DNA from: Selaginella moellendorffii
Lineage: Eukaryota; Streptophyta; Lycopodiopsida; Selaginellales; Selaginellaceae
Assembly (NCBI RefSeq): GCF_000143415.4
Contig: NW_003314421.1
Span: 86,665-150,664, forward strand
Length of the DNA: 64,000 bases
Reading direction: 5' to 3'
The position numbers and the translations under genes are program-made. The notes under the pieces are model-generated. The model saw nothing but the letters and a program-made list of their open reading frames with translations. It was not told the DNA's origin and ran no database searches. Below, piece by piece: positions 33,608 through 44,785 of this stretch; the stretch's first letter is position 1; the number at the start of each line of letters is the position of its first letter.

Positions 33608-34160
33608 CCTGCAAAATCCATCAAACGATCGACATCGGGTAAGAGCTTGTTTTGATCGATGCTTGCTTGCTTGCTTTGAGATTATTCTCAGGATGGTCTC
33701 TGATAAGCTTCACATGAATTACGACGACGTGGTGTGCTGGATTGCCAGCCTCACCAACTTTTCCAGGCTGCTTTTGCCCATCCAACTCGGCACTCCAAGA
33801 TCAATTCGAAGAATGGAACGGAACAGCGTGCAGCACATTAATGTGTAAGTGGAACAATTGCAGTTTTGCTGCTGTAACAATTGACAAGCCCCAGGAGGGT
33901 GGCTTTTCCATCTCTGCTCCCAGAAGCTCAAACACCTGGCTGAAGAGTTTGGCCGTGAGTTAGAACTCACAGCCCATCAGCTGGATGGACTTCCGGCGAG
34001 CGTCCATGGCAAGGATCATCTGCGTGTAGAATAGGTGCTGCTCTGCTGGTGGTGCATCTTCAAGAACTACAAAATTACCTTTGAGCTGTTGAGCGTTTGA
34101 GCTATTGAGCGTTGAACCATTGGTAGTCACCAATCCCTTCTGGAATTTGATGATCAACAC
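33608..34160 (-). pseudogene. Unrecognised gene H, upstream part (split by element M)
   Basis: The minus-strand frame from about 34160 reads MLIIKFQKGLV...YTQMILAMDARRK, a stop, then KLFSQVFELLGAEMEKPPSWG... towards the element M boundary. This is the continuation, in the 5' direction, of the coding-like pieces at 11735-14008. The family is not recognised. Confidence 0.4.
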
Positions 34161-34167
34161 AGATTCC

Positions 34168-34198
34168 TAAACTCTAAATCCTAAACCTAAACCCTAAA
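34168..34198. repeat. Degenerate telomere-type repeat
   Basis: Aaactctaaatcctaaacctaaaccctaaa: about four imperfect CCCTAAA units. Confidence 0.55.
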
Positions 34199-34553
34199 TA
34201 GGCAAGCAAGGTATCACACGTCTGGAAGGAACCACACCACCCTTGCTAAACCCACAAGACTTCAATTCTTCTAGTGTAACATTGAGATAAATTGAATCAT
34301 ATGTGCAAAAAAGCACAAGATCACCTTCATTGAGAGTAAACACCACATATGAATCACATATAGCAACAGGTTTGTGATGTCTTGAATGTCAGCTATCTAC
34401 CGTGCTCAACACACTTTAGATGATCTAGGAACAAAAGTTCCTAGATCAGCATCACACATGTTAGTGGATGCCGTCACCCATACTTGCTACTCACCACCAA
34501 AGAGGTCTAGGAGCACAACCAAGGAACGATAGGACAGGGACAGTGTGCACCTA
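34199..34553. other. Unassigned repetitive DNA
   Basis: No gene or motif recognised. Confidence 0.3.
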
Positions 34554-35400
34554 AAAGGCATGCAGGCACATACATGCTCTGCATCGGTCACCTCAGAACC
34601 CAACTCCCACACTAAGCCCCCATACGACTGAGCTCACCCAAGTTCAAGAATTACCTGCCTGGATCCAGACTTAGTGGTTACACTAGGAACATCAATTCAT
34701 TCAGCATCACAAGTAAATGGAGCCATCACCCATCAGTCACACACAAGGAGAAAACTTTGCCATGCTATTCAATGACTGATCCTTTCGCTAGGTGGAAATG
34801 TATCCCCTATCTAAGATTCCAAAAGGCCATTGAATAGCATGGAGCATATGTCCTCCACCACATGCTTACTTAGTGCACACGCAAAGGGCATGCAGGCACG
34901 TACGTGTTTTTCGTTAGTCACCTCAGAACCCAGCTCCCTGCCAAGCTCCCATGCAATTGAGCTCACCCAAGTTCAAGACAAGGGAATTGCCCGCCCGGAT
35001 CTAGACTTGGTGGTCACACTAGGAACATCAGTTCATTTAGCATCACAAGTAAGTAGAGCCATCACCCATCAGGGACAACACAAGAGGAGAAAACCTTTGT
35101 TAAGAATGCATGTGATGGAGGGAGCAAGAAGTTACATGCTCTTGTGCTATGGAAGTACTGATCATTTCGCTAGGTAGAAATACATTCCCTGCCCGAGATT
35201 CCAAAAAATCGCTCAATAGCACAGAGCATGTGACTTCTTGCTCACCCGTCACATGCATTTTTAACAAAAGGGTATGTCTAGAGCATCACTTCCCCGGCTG
35301 TGAAGCACCACTTAAGCCCCCATACGACTAAGCTCATCCACACGTTCAAATATGAGGGAATTTTGCTTGCCCAGATCCGGACTCAACGGTTACAGTGCAG
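34554..35400. repeat. Tandem repeat, about 330-380 bp unit, 2.5 copies
   Basis: Units start near 34556 (aaaaggcatgcaggcac), 34885 (aaagggcatgcaggcac) and 35265 (a diverged aaaagggtatg). They share landmarks such as 'tcacctcagaaccca', 'gagctcacccaagttcaag' and 'cacactaggaacatca'. No coding function is seen. The base composition and the neighbouring LTR-like sequence suggest it is part of an old LTR element. Confidence 0.6.
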
Positions 35401-35947
35401 CAAGGGGTGTGTGCTTGGGAGGGGGTGTGAACACCCCACTGCCCCAAAACACACACAAAAGTGAGAGGCTAGCCTAAGCTATGGTGCACCACATATATTG
35501 GTCGTCTAAGTCTCCTGGTTCTACCAAAGCATTGGCTAGGACCCATCACAAGCACATGTGTTGCACCACAGCAATGGGTGTGTAGTCCTCTACCAAAGGC
35601 ACACACCACCACATTAAGAGGATTAACTGTCAGCCAGCCCACCACCACCGCACGCAAAGATCTCAACCTCAGGTCTGACCAAGTCTCCTAGCATTCACCA
35701 GAACCTGTCCCAATGTGCATTGTGGTGGTGAGTAGGGAATGTGATGTTGTAGGTAGCAAAAACAGAGCCACAAGCCAAAACCAAAAGCCAAAGCCCACTT
35801 TGAGCTCACCCCATAGTATACCACGTGAAGAGCACTCGCTCACTTGGATTCGGACCCGAACTCAGACTCCACCTTGGCTACCCAACTCCTCCAACACCCA
35901 CACTATCCCTACTATACTTTTGGAACCCCCCCACAATCCCCCCCACC
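35401..35947. other. Old LTR-like sequence, left of the gypsy insertion
   Basis: Towards the end (about 35900-35935) it reads actatacttttggaac with C-runs, like 51428-51460 in the young LTR of the element at 50502-58276. The sequence right of the gypsy element (40905-40940, gggagac..cgctttaggctttcacc) matches the next part of that LTR. The gypsy thus appears to sit inside an older relative of that LTR. Confidence 0.45.
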
Positions 35948-36164
35948 TGTTAGGCGCCAGCTTTGACTACGTGGTCAACGTCAGTCAAAGGGAGGCTCAA
36001 GGGTATATTAAGGCATGTTAGGGTAAGGGACTTAACCTACCCTAGGGCTCACAGTGGAGCTTTTGAGGTAGCTCGGGGGTGGTTGGGTGGTGAGGAACCT
36101 CAAGAGGTGGCGTAGCATAGTCTAGGGCGACTAGATCTCTGTCTTTTTGTGCCGGATCATAACA
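35948..36164 (+). repeat. 5' LTR of Ty3/gypsy
   Basis: 217 bp, TGTTAGGC...ATAACA. It is 16 bp shorter than the 3' LTR because the latter has an extra gcggcacagtggaact-like segment near 40751, also present in the LTR at 10977-11209. Apart from this the two are very similar. Confidence 0.92.
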
Positions 36165-36165
36165 T

Positions 36166-36177
36166 TGGTATCAGAGG
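36166..36177 (+). other. Primer-binding site (tRNA-iMet)
   Basis: TGGTATCAGAGG, two bases after the 5' LTR. It is complementary to the 3' end of plant initiator tRNA-Met. Confidence 0.85.
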
Positions 36178-36188
36178 AGTTGGTTGCG

Positions 36189-37200
36189 ATGGCCGACCAA
36201 GCTGAACGTTGGAATCCTATTGTCGATGGTGGTGCCGACGATGGTGCCAACGAAGCTGCGGAGATTTGGACCATTCAAGATGTGGTTCATGAACTGCAAG
36301 CCCTTAATAAAAATCAGCAAGAGATGCAAGACGAGATGCATGGCATGATGGATACCATGCGTGGCGTGTTGAGGCACTTGAGGCTGGACGGGGTAGCGCT
36401 TCAAGTAAGCCTTCTTTGGTAGATCGACTCAAGATTCCAACTTTTTCCGGTGATGGTGGTGTGGACGAGTGTCTCGCTTGGCTAGCCAATGTGAAGAAGT
36501 TCTTGGCTGCTAGAGGAACTCCAGATGCAGAGGCTTTAGTGGCTATTCTGATGGTTTTGTGTGATGCGGGTCTTCGATGGTGGAATTGGCTTGAGGAGTC
36601 CCGTGTTGCGGATAAGAAACCACCAGTGTCTACTATGGATGAATTTGAGGCTGCTTTCCGTTTATGTTTTGCCCCTCATTACGATGTGGAGAATGCTCGT
36701 ACAGAACTTCGACATTTCCAGCAAGGGAAAATGACGCTCGGGGACTATATTGAGAAGCTTACTCGCTTGATTAGTCGTGTTCCAACGAAGGATCCGGATC
36801 AGAACAAGTCCTACTTCATTGATGGCCTACATAGTGAGAGCATGCGGCAACACTTGCATCATTCTCAGCCTACAAAGAGTTTGGAGGAGCTCTTTGATGC
36901 AGCTCGTCGACTTGACAATGACAAACACAAGTCTCGCAAGCGTTCACGGAGTCCTTCTGTCGAGAATCATCGTGATGATCGCCGTGGACACAAGGATGGG
37001 AACAAGCATCACAAGTTGAAGTCGGTGGTGATTACTTCAGATGCAAAGGGGTCCAAGAAGCAGAAGTTCTTTGTGAAGAATTATCGACAGGGTTGTCATA
37101 ATTGCGGCGAACTTGGACACTGTCCGCAGTTGAAGAACAAGCAGCAGGACAAGAAGAATGGCCAATATTCTTCTCACGGTAAGTCAGATACTCAAAGTTA
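36189..37200 (+). pseudogene. Ty3/gypsy gag (frameshifted)
   Basis: Starts at ATG 36189 (MADQAERWNPIVDGG). A frameshift near 36392 moves the frame to that of 36416-37330, which contains the retrotrans_gag-like core (CDAGLRWWNWLEES, FEAAFRLCFAPHYD, FQQGKMTLGDYIEKL). A basic RKRSRSPS tail follows. The zinc knuckle reads CHNCGELGHC, lacking the four residues between His and the last Cys that are present in the copy at 9985-10960. Gag forms the particle and binds RNA through the knuckle; this one is doubly damaged. Confidence 0.85.
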
Positions 37201-37206
37201 CAAACT

Positions 37207-38208
37207 TTGCAGCATGAGGATGAGGAGAACGACCATTCCAGTCGAAGGAAGCGACTTTCGATCGTTGCTCGTCAGGTCAACTGTGTGTGGAACAAGATGG
37301 AGCTCGAGGATACGCGTGAATCAGCTTTAATGCTGGAGGGCGTGTTCCGTAGCGATCCAATGTGGATTTTACTGGATAGTGGGAGCGATGACAACTTTGT
37401 TTCGGCAAAGTTTGTTGCGGAGCATGGCCTGGTCACATGCGGTGTTCTTCCATACACAGTGGAAGGTGCAGCTACCTCTACTCAGCATTTTGATGCTTGT
37501 GTCGAGGGGCTGGAAGTGTTGGTTGGCAAAACCACACTTGTGGAGACTTTTTATCTCGCGGATATCCATCGTGTGGATCTCATTCTTGGGATGCCATGGT
37601 TGGTGAAGGTGGATCCAGAGATAAAGTGGAGTATTAAGCGTATCTCGCTGGAGTATGGTGGCGTTAAAGATGTGTGGTTTGACGAGGGCGTTCAACCCCC
37701 AGTTGTTATGCTCTCTGCTACATCTTTGAAGCGGGCTTGTCGTAATGGAAAAGCACTTTCGAGTTACTTGCTGTTTGTTCGTGACTTGGGGGACCAAGGC
37801 ACGTGTGGGGGAGAAGCAGCAGTACGGGATGTACTGGATGAGTTTTCTGATGTTTTTCCATCTGAACTTCCTCATGGATTGCCTCCGTTACGAGGTGTGG
37901 AGCATGGGATTACATTGGAGCTGGGGACGCGACCAATTTACCGGCATCCATTTCGGTTAAGTTATGTGAAGGAGCAAGAAGTTCAACGACAAGTCAAGGA
38001 GTTACTTGAGTTTGGATTTATTCAGCCAAGTAAGTCTCCATTTGGTGCTCCAGTCTTGCTTGTGAAGAAGAAGGACAGTTCAGTGCGAATGTGTATTGAC
38101 TACCGCGCTTTGAACAAGAAGACAGTGAAGGATAAGATGCCGATGCCACGTGTGGATGATATCCTAAACAAGCTTGGTGAAGCACGAGTGTTTACCAAGT
38201 TGATCTGA
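37207..38208 (+). pseudogene. Ty3/gypsy protease and N-terminal reverse transcriptase
   Basis: The aspartic protease active site is in [18 protein letters not shown] (about residues 57-74 of the ORF). The RT N-terminal part follows ([55 protein letters not shown]). The frame is lost at about 38199 by an apparent one-base deletion before the conserved DLRSGYHQI, and RT continues at 38209. Confidence 0.85.
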
Positions 38209-39263
38209 GGAGTGGATATCATCAGATTGCAATGGATGATGCATCTATCTCCAAGATGGCATTCAACACAAGCTTCGGACATTTTGAGTTTACAGTTATG
38301 CCGTTTGGTTTGACGAATGCACCGGCCACATTTACTCGGTTGATGACGGAGGTATTTGGGCATTATCTTCATGAGTTTGTGGAGATTTTCTTGGACGATA
38401 TTCTTGTTTTTAGCAAGAATATGGAGGAGCATAGGGTGCATTTGCGCAAGGTTCTTTTGTTACTTCGAGACAGCAAACTTTATGCGAAGAAGAGCAAATG
38501 TGAATTTGCAAAGTCGGAGGTGGAATATCTAGGCCATATTGTGACATCTCAGGGTGTCAAGACGGATCCAAGGAAGGTGGTTATGGTGGAAAACTGGCCT
38601 ACACTGACTACAGTGGCCGAGTTGCGCAGTTTTCTTGGTATGGCTAGTTACTACTGACGTTTCCAGCATAAGTTTGCAGAGGTGGCTATTCCTTTGACGC
38701 GGTTGTTACGCAAGAATGTGCCATTCGAGTGGAAGAAGCCACAAGAGGAGAGTTTTGTGGCGCTGAAGCGATTGTTGAGCGAGACTCTAGTGCTTCGCAT
38801 TGCTGATCCATCGAAACCTTACGAGGTGACATGCGATGCGAGTGGTTATGCATTGGGAGGAGTTCTCATGCAAGAGGGACAGCCTATTGCATATGAGAGT
38901 CGAACTTTGAATTCTGCAGAGCAACGCTATTCCACATATGAGCAAGAGTTACTCTCTATTGTTCATGCTTTGCAGACGTGGCGGCACTATCTTTATGGTG
39001 CAGTGTTCGTGGTGTTGACAGATCACAAACCACTTGTGTATCTTTTCACACAGAAGGAGTTGAACACTAGGCAAGCTCGTTGGATGGTCAAACTCATGGA
39101 GTTTGGGGAGCTTCCTATTAAGCATCATCCGGGAAAATCAAATGTGGTGGCAGATGCTTTATCTCGTGTTCGTCATGTGACGACGTTACGAACAGGATTT
39201 TGTCATCATTTGAGTAAGGTGGTCAGCGAGTTTGGGCAGTTGGTTGAGCATGCTCAGGCTTAG
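38209..39263 (+). pseudogene. Ty3/gypsy reverse transcriptase core and RNase H
   Basis: 38209-38657 has FGLTNAPATF and the catalytic FLDDILVFSK box. A TGA at 38655-38657 replaces an Arg codon in the YYRRF motif. 38682-39263 is the RNase H domain (TCDASGYALGGVLMQ, YEQELLSIVHAL, TDHKPL, HHPGKSNVVADALSR), ended by a TAG in place of Gln. Both stops are consistent with C-to-T changes. Confidence 0.88.
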
Positions 39264-40562
39264 GATGCTGAGGTGGCCTCTTTGCGAGACCAGATGGAAG
39301 CCCCCTTCTCATTGGTGGATGGGATTCTTTACTACAATGGCCGTGTATATTTGCCATGGGTGGATGCGTTAATTACTCAAGTTTTATTCCACTATCATGA
39401 TCATCTAGAGGCCGGTCATTTTGGGGGGAAGAAGACGTATGAGTTGATTAAGCGCAACTTTTATTGGAGGAATATGACGCTACGTCCTCAAGTATTGTAA
39501 TCACTCAACTTGGGATCTCTAGATGACCTCAGCATCAAATCATGCGAGCTTTGTCAGTGGGTTAAGGTGCCATGGGAGAAGCTGGGGGGACTTTTGCAAC
39601 CTTTACCTATTCCTCAGAGCCGTTGGTGTAGTATCTCTATGGACTTCATCACTTGTTTGCCACGAACACAGAGGCAAAAGGAGCAGGTATGAATCATAGT
39701 GGATCGGTTGACGAAGTATGTGCGGTTGTTGGCTCTTCGGAAGACTGTCACTGCCTCAAACTTGGCTGCGGTTTACTTGGAGAAGGTTTTTCCTGATTTT
39801 GGTTTGCCAGAGGACATCATTAGTGATCGAGATTCAAAGTTCACTAGTGGATTTTGGAAAAGCTTTGCAAAAGCTATGCAAGTGACTTTGAAACTCTCGA
39901 GTGGAGATCATCCTCAGACAGATGGGCAAACCCAACGGGTGAATCAGGTGGTTGAGGATATGCTACGTTGTAGCATTGGTCAAAGGCAAGGACAGTGGGA
40001 TCTATATCTTCCGTTGGTGCAATTTGCTTACAACAATAGCCAACACAGTAGAACCAAGCTAAGTCCTTACTTTGCCATGTTTGGAAGGCATCCTCGAACA
40101 GCGGTGGAGTTGGGTTTGCATTTGAGTAAGGACGTTTAAGATAAGCTTGATTCCGAGGCGACTGATTTGGCCACAGAACTTGATGAGATTTTGGTGGTGT
40201 GCAAATGGAATTTGCAAGCAGCTCAGGATAGAGCGGAGAAGTTTGCCAATGAGCATCGCCAATTCCGGGAATATAAGGTGGGTGATCTCGTCTTTGTGTG
40301 AGTGATCTTTCCGTCAAATGAGCGGCGGAACACCTTGGTGCCTTTATGGACAGGGAAGAGTGATAAACTTTCCCATCGATATGCTGGTTCATATGAAGTG
40401 CTGGAGCACATTGGTAAAGCGGCTTATCGGGTGCAGCTGCCAGCTGGGGTGAAAATTCATTCGGTATTTTATGTCAGCCAGTTGAAAGGTGTACTATCTC
40501 AGAGTGACGGGCCCAATGCCTCCTTGATGTATACGGCTGTGGAAGATGGACCAGGAGCTTGA
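39264..40562 (+). pseudogene. Ty3/gypsy integrase
   Basis: The zinc-binding HHCC region spans HYHDHLEAGHFGGKKTYELI and CELCQWVK (39390-39560), with a stop between. The catalytic core shows MDFITCLP (first Asp), PEDIISDRDSKFTSGFW (second Asp) and the region leading to the final Glu (QTDGQTQRVNQVVEDMLR). The C-terminal part ([28 protein letters not shown]) follows 40302. Stops at 39500, 39690-39692, 40137-40139 and about 40300 break it. Confidence 0.85.
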
Positions 40563-40621
40563 GCAGGGTTCCCCAGAAAGGGTGATCATTGGTACAACTC
40601 GTCCTTGGGACAAGGACTTTG

Positions 40622-40635
40622 TTGGGGGGGAAGAA
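40622..40635 (+). other. Polypurine tract
   Basis: TTGGGGGGGAAGAA just before the 3' LTR, the usual plus-strand primer position. Confidence 0.75.
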
Positions 40636-40636
40636 T

Positions 40637-40869
40637 TGTTAGGCGCCAGCTTTGACTACGTGGTCAACATCAGTCAAAGGGAGGCTCAAGGGTATATTAA
40701 GGCATGTTAGGGTAAGGGACTTAACCTACCCTAGGGCTCACAGTGGAGCGGCGGCACAGTGGAACTTTTGAGGTAGCTCGAGGGTGGTTGGGTGGTGAGG
40801 AACCTCAAGAGGTGGCGTAGCATAGTCTAGGGCGACTAAATCTCTGTCTTTTTGCGCCAGATCATAACA
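40637..40869 (+). repeat. 3' LTR of Ty3/gypsy
   Basis: 233 bp, TGTTAGGC...ATAACA, matching 35948-36164 plus the 16-bp segment. Confidence 0.92.
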
Positions 40870-40913
40870 CCCCCCCCCCCTCCCCCCTCCCCCCTCCCCC
40901 CTCCCCTCCCCTG
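40870..40913. repeat. C-rich simple repeat
   Basis: A C run followed by CCCCCCT-type units directly after the gypsy 3' LTR. The complementary strand is G-rich and could form quadruplexes. Confidence 0.85.
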
Positions 40914-41394
40914 GGAGACACGCTTTAGGCTTTCACCCCACAACATATATTAGTGTTCAGGCTTAGAATCTAGAAGTGGTGCGACTCCTGCAACATCAAC
41001 AATGAAAAAGTGGTGATTTTTTCTTACTTTTTTTCTTGAGTGTCACAAGACAACTTCTAGGAGCGGATGACATGTGGCACACTATTCATGCCATGTAACA
41101 TATATTGTTTTTACTGGTTTTTCAAGGTAAGAGTCACATGACATATTTCGAGCTTGGTGTTATGGTAGTAAATGTAATGTTGCCAACTCATATTTTGGCT
41201 AAAGTTGGATGTTTTTGAGTTGTTTTTATTTGTATTAACTTATATCGCCACATAATATTCCACATGCACTGAAGATGGCACACTAGCTCAATGTATCACT
41301 ATGCCGTGTGCAAGCATAGGGTTTAGAGTAGGGTAGGGTAGGGTTTGCCTGTGGCATATATTTTGAGCAATTTATATGCTGTGAGCTGTACCTT
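40914..41394. other. Unassigned AT-rich DNA
   Basis: The first 30 bp (gggagac..cgctttaggctttcacc) continue the old LTR-like sequence interrupted by the gypsy element. The remainder has no recognised feature apart from a short gggtagggtagggt run near 41330. Confidence 0.4.
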
Positions 41395-41715
41395 TTAGAA
41401 GGTGGCATTCAGACAGATGGTTTGGATGAGGTGGTATGCCACGTGACATACATTTTCTACAATATGCAGCCCATGTGGCACACTTTATATACTCATAGCA
41501 TGCCATGTGGCAAACCATTGGAGAGGTGGTACCAATGATGCCACGTAGCAAACCCTTGGAAAGGTGGCATCTTGGAGGTTGCATGCCACATGGCAAACCC
41601 TTGGAGGTACCTTTGGACGCCGCATGGCAAACCCTTGGAAATGTGGCATTTTTTAGGTTCCATGCCATGTGACATAACATTGGAAGATATCTTTTCTGTA
41701 TATGCCACATGGCAT
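41395..41715. repeat. Minisatellite with CATGCCACATGGCA motifs
   Basis: Loose units of about 40-55 bp pair 'ccatgccacatggcaaacccttggaaa' with 'ggtggcat'. The CATGCCACATGG core is itself nearly palindromic but differs from the element-P palindrome (no GGCC centre). Confidence 0.6.
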
Positions 41716-42030
41716 ACCTCAGGCCCTAGATATGTCCTAGCCCAATATGTTAAGCACCTGAGATGTCAGGCCCCGGATATGTCGGGCCCCAATATGTTTG
41801 GCACCTGATATGTTCGGCCCAGGACATGTCAGGCACCTGATATGCCAGGCCCCGAACATGTCAGGCCCTGGATATGTCTAGGCCCCAGACATGTCAGGCC
41901 CAGGATATGTCCGGGCCCCGATATGTCCAGCCTTGGACATGTCGGGCACCCGATATGTCCAGGCCTTGATATATCTAGCCCCGGATATGTTGGGCCCCAG
42001 ATATGTCGGGCCTTGGATATATCTGAATTT
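41716..42030. repeat. Minisatellite, about 17-20 bp unit GGCCCCGGATATGTC
   Basis: Roughly 16-18 tandem, diverged units such as 'ggatatgtcgggcccc' and 'gacatgtcaggc'. No coding role is seen. Confidence 0.8.
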
Positions 42031-42450
42031 TATTTTGATATGTGGCATGCCCTTTGGTTTGTTTTCATAGAGTTTTATGGTTTTCAATGTGTGTTACATT
42101 GACACGTGGGAGTTTTATGGTTTTCAATGTGTGCCACATTGACACGTGGCATGCCCTTTGGTTTGTTCTCATAGTTAGAGTTTAGTGTCCTTGACCCTAT
42201 ATGCCACGTGACATATATATGTTTGGACTTGCTTGCCATGCCACGTGGTGACAATCACAACACATTATTTCTGACTTATATCCTAGTTAATAACTAACTA
42301 ACAACAAAATTTGGCAAATACACCTTACATTCACAATTGTAAGTAGTATTTAAAGACCATACACTTATATGATATGGAAAAATACTCAAAGTTTATATAA
42401 TAAAACAGTGATCTTACAAAAATAAATGACTTGTAAGGAAAAATAAAAGA
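42031..42450. repeat. Short direct repeat and AT-rich spacer
   Basis: A stretch with 'gagttttatggttttcaatgtgtg' and 'catgccctttggtttgtt' is repeated in direct order within about 42048-42165. The rest is AT-rich with no gene. Confidence 0.5.
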
Positions 42451-42562
42451 GGGGGTCACTTGGACTTCTCGGGTGGTCACCCAACCCAATACTATTCAAG
42501 CCCAAGGATGTTTAACTTTCGAGGTTTGATGGGATCCAGTGCCATAGTCACAGTTTGAACCC
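42451..42562 (-). pseudogene. 5S-rRNA-derived fragment
   Basis: On the minus strand it aligns along almost the whole plant 5S rRNA: GGATCCCATCA, GAAGTTAA, CTTGGGC, a TAGTATTGGG region, GGGTGACC and GAAGTCC occur in the right order and spacing, over 112 bp (usual length about 118-120). The changes in the internal control region make a functional gene unlikely. It could be a relic 5S gene, a 5S-derived SINE, or the 5S part of a Cassandra-type TRIM LTR. Confidence 0.75.
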
Positions 42563-42669
42563 ACTCTAAAATATTTCACACTCCCCTACCCTTATAGTGT
42601 GGGGCAGCTGATCCAAAGCTGCGGTGTACCTCCACAATCCTGTGTACTTTTGGGCATTAGAAAACATGC

Positions 42670-42862
42670 CTGCGGGACCGGTTTGGTACCTCCCCAACAA
42701 TTCATGAAGACTACACATTTTGGGCCCCAAAACGTGCGAAATGTGGGGTACCTCCCCAACTTTTCGTGAAAAATCGTGCATTTTGGGCTCCAAAAAAAGC
42801 CCGTGGAACACATGGTACCTTTCCAACTTTTCACGAAAAATCACACATTTTGGGCCCCTAGC
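42670..42862. repeat. Tandem repeat, about 65 bp, three copies
   Basis: Units share 'ggtacctccccaac', then 'ttttcgtgaaaaatc' and 'cattttgggcccc' (near 42689-42735, 42758-42790 and 42816-42857). It is followed by C-rich DNA. Confidence 0.65.
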
Positions 42863-43480
42863 TTTCCCCTCCCTTTTTTTTTCCCCTCCCCCCCTTCCAT
42901 ACCAAGTTGCAGGCAGGTAGGGCCTTCCCCCCCTCCCTCGTGCACATGCAGGCTGAGGCCTCAGCCTGCACCTTCTCCACGTGCTTTGGGCCCAGGAGAG
43001 TCCTCCCCCCTTCCTCCCTCTGTCGCACAGCAGGTGGGGGCCCCTCCCCTTTCCCACCGCGTGATGCTGGCCCTTGCCAAGCAATCGTGCCGCCCCCAAG
43101 GCTTGCCTCCCTTGGAAGCTCAAAGGACCACACTACTACCTCCCTCCCACTCGCCTGACAGGTGTGCGGATGTGGTCCCAAGGCCATGGACCGCACATGA
43201 CAACTCTGCTGAACGTTGGAGTGGGTGCTGGGGAAGCCACATCGAGGCTCTCTCTGCAGCCGAGAACCCTTGCACAACCCACCCCCCATCAATACTGGGG
43301 AGGCCCCCCCCCTGCCCTATGTCACCGGCCAAATGCCACGTGCACTCACACATGTGACACTGCCCATGCATTCCACGTCGAGAGTTCCGCATCTGGATCG
43401 CAAATTGGGTAACACCTGGCCAGATGCTGCATGTGCTTGCCACCAAAGTAGCTGAGCACCATTTCCTTCGTCTGGTGGGC
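42863..43480. other. C-rich region of unknown nature
   Basis: Overlapping ORFs on both strands reflect the C-rich composition. No domain is recognised. It could be the 5' part of the LINE that follows. Confidence 0.3.
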
Positions 43481-43889
43481 ACAGGAAGCCCACAAGGTGA
43501 GGAACACAACGGGAGCCATCGAAGTGCCTCGATGTGAGCCAACTCTCGAGCCAACTCTTGTTTGTATGGGAAGCAGAGCTGGGCAGCTGCAGTTCAACCC
43601 CAGCTGCCCAAGAGCCTCCACTCTCCACCCATTATCCTACAGGTATGAAAGTCCCTCCTCTTTCTGGGTCACGTCCAAGGAAGTACTTGGCGGTGTGACG
43701 TGGCTCGCATATAGGGTACGCTCTCCCCTCTTTCCATATGGTGTAGAAGTCGACAAATGCACCATAGTGGGCAACAACATGGACCTGTATGCAGCCTTCC
43801 TCACCAAAAGCAGCATCATGGAGGGAGAGATCGCGAATTCTCGTGGGTGGAACGCGGTCGAATCTCTATCAACAACGATAATGACTGAT

Positions 43890-44785
43890 CTACAAACATT
43901 GTCATGGAACAAGGAGGCAATAGTAGAGAGGGTGTGATATGGAGAGACAAGAAGGAAAAACTGAGACAGCACATTGGCCAAATAGGAGTGTTTGGTTCTT
44001 GTGATTTCCTTTGCTTCCAGGAACATAGAATAGAAGATTGCCACTTGGTGTCCAAACTATCCCTGGGAGAACATTTATAGAACCCAGCAAGGAAAGGAAA
44101 ACAAGGAACATTGATCATTGCCAAAGGACCCTTACAGTCCCTCTACAACTCCCATTAGATCCTGGTCCCAGGACGTGCACACATGGTCACCTTCAAGATG
44201 CACACATGAACCATAGGCTTGTTGAACATATACGCACCAGCCTTGAACTCAACCAGCCATGCACACTTTCTCCGAATCCTCACGCACAGACTTCCATCAA
44301 GAATTGACGACTGGGTACTCACAGGCGATTTCAATTTTGTCAATCATAAAGCAGACAAATAGGGGGTAATTCTCACTGATTGCTGTACCCGAGCAGAGCA
44401 GCTTGCATGGAACTCCCTCCTGCTACAACTCGGAACATGTGACGCATATGAAATCAATGGCTTTGTCGTTCATGAACCTCGGTTCACCTGGCAAGAGCGA
44501 CAGCACAGAGGCATCCAAAGGCAATTGGACCAGTTCTACCTCACCATGGAACTGTGCATGCAAGGTGGAAAACTTGACATAGATATCACTTACCTAGAAT
44601 TCTCGGACCATCGTCCCATTCAGCTCACACTCCCACTTCAGAGGTTGCTAGGACCCAAGAAACCAAGTGCCATACCCAAGAAGTTCTTCATGGACCCAGC
44701 CAACAACCTCCAACTACAAGAACAATGGAAAAAGTACAATGGGGACCTGCACTCTTTCACGCTGCAACAGGTTGAGGAAATCTGA
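43890..44785 (+). pseudogene. LINE endonuclease (EEP) domain
   Basis: The order of EEP motifs (catalytic Glu in FLCFQEHR, GDFN, SDHRP) is complete, but it is spread over stops at about 44080, 44160 and 44360. The last part is the ORF 44525-44785. The domain would nick target DNA to prime reverse transcription. Confidence 0.8.

Larger units (their letters stand above)
35948..40869 (+). mobile_element. Ty3/gypsy LTR retrotransposon with both LTRs
   Basis: 4922 bp. Order: 5' LTR, tRNA-iMet primer site, gag, protease, RT, RNase H, integrase, polypurine tract, 3' LTR, which is the Ty3/gypsy order. No chromodomain is visible at the integrase C-terminus. Flanks are C-rich (CCACC and CCCCC), so the 5-bp TSD cannot be confirmed. 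Many single stops and small indels interrupt the polyprotein, so it is not autonomous. Confidence 0.9.

Noticed and set aside
36166-36177. tRNA-like match (also at 10964-10975 and 56447-56460)
   Set aside because: Only 12-14 bases complementary to a tRNA 3' end; these are retroelement primer sites, not tRNA genes.
42451-42562. Functional 5S rRNA gene
   Set aside because: Many substitutions across the internal control region, a length slightly short, and a single copy without the usual tandem context.
42566-43628. Cluster of overlapping ORFs on both strands (up to 193 codons)
   Set aside because: C- and G-rich composition lowers stop frequency; none shows a domain, and they overlap on opposite strands.
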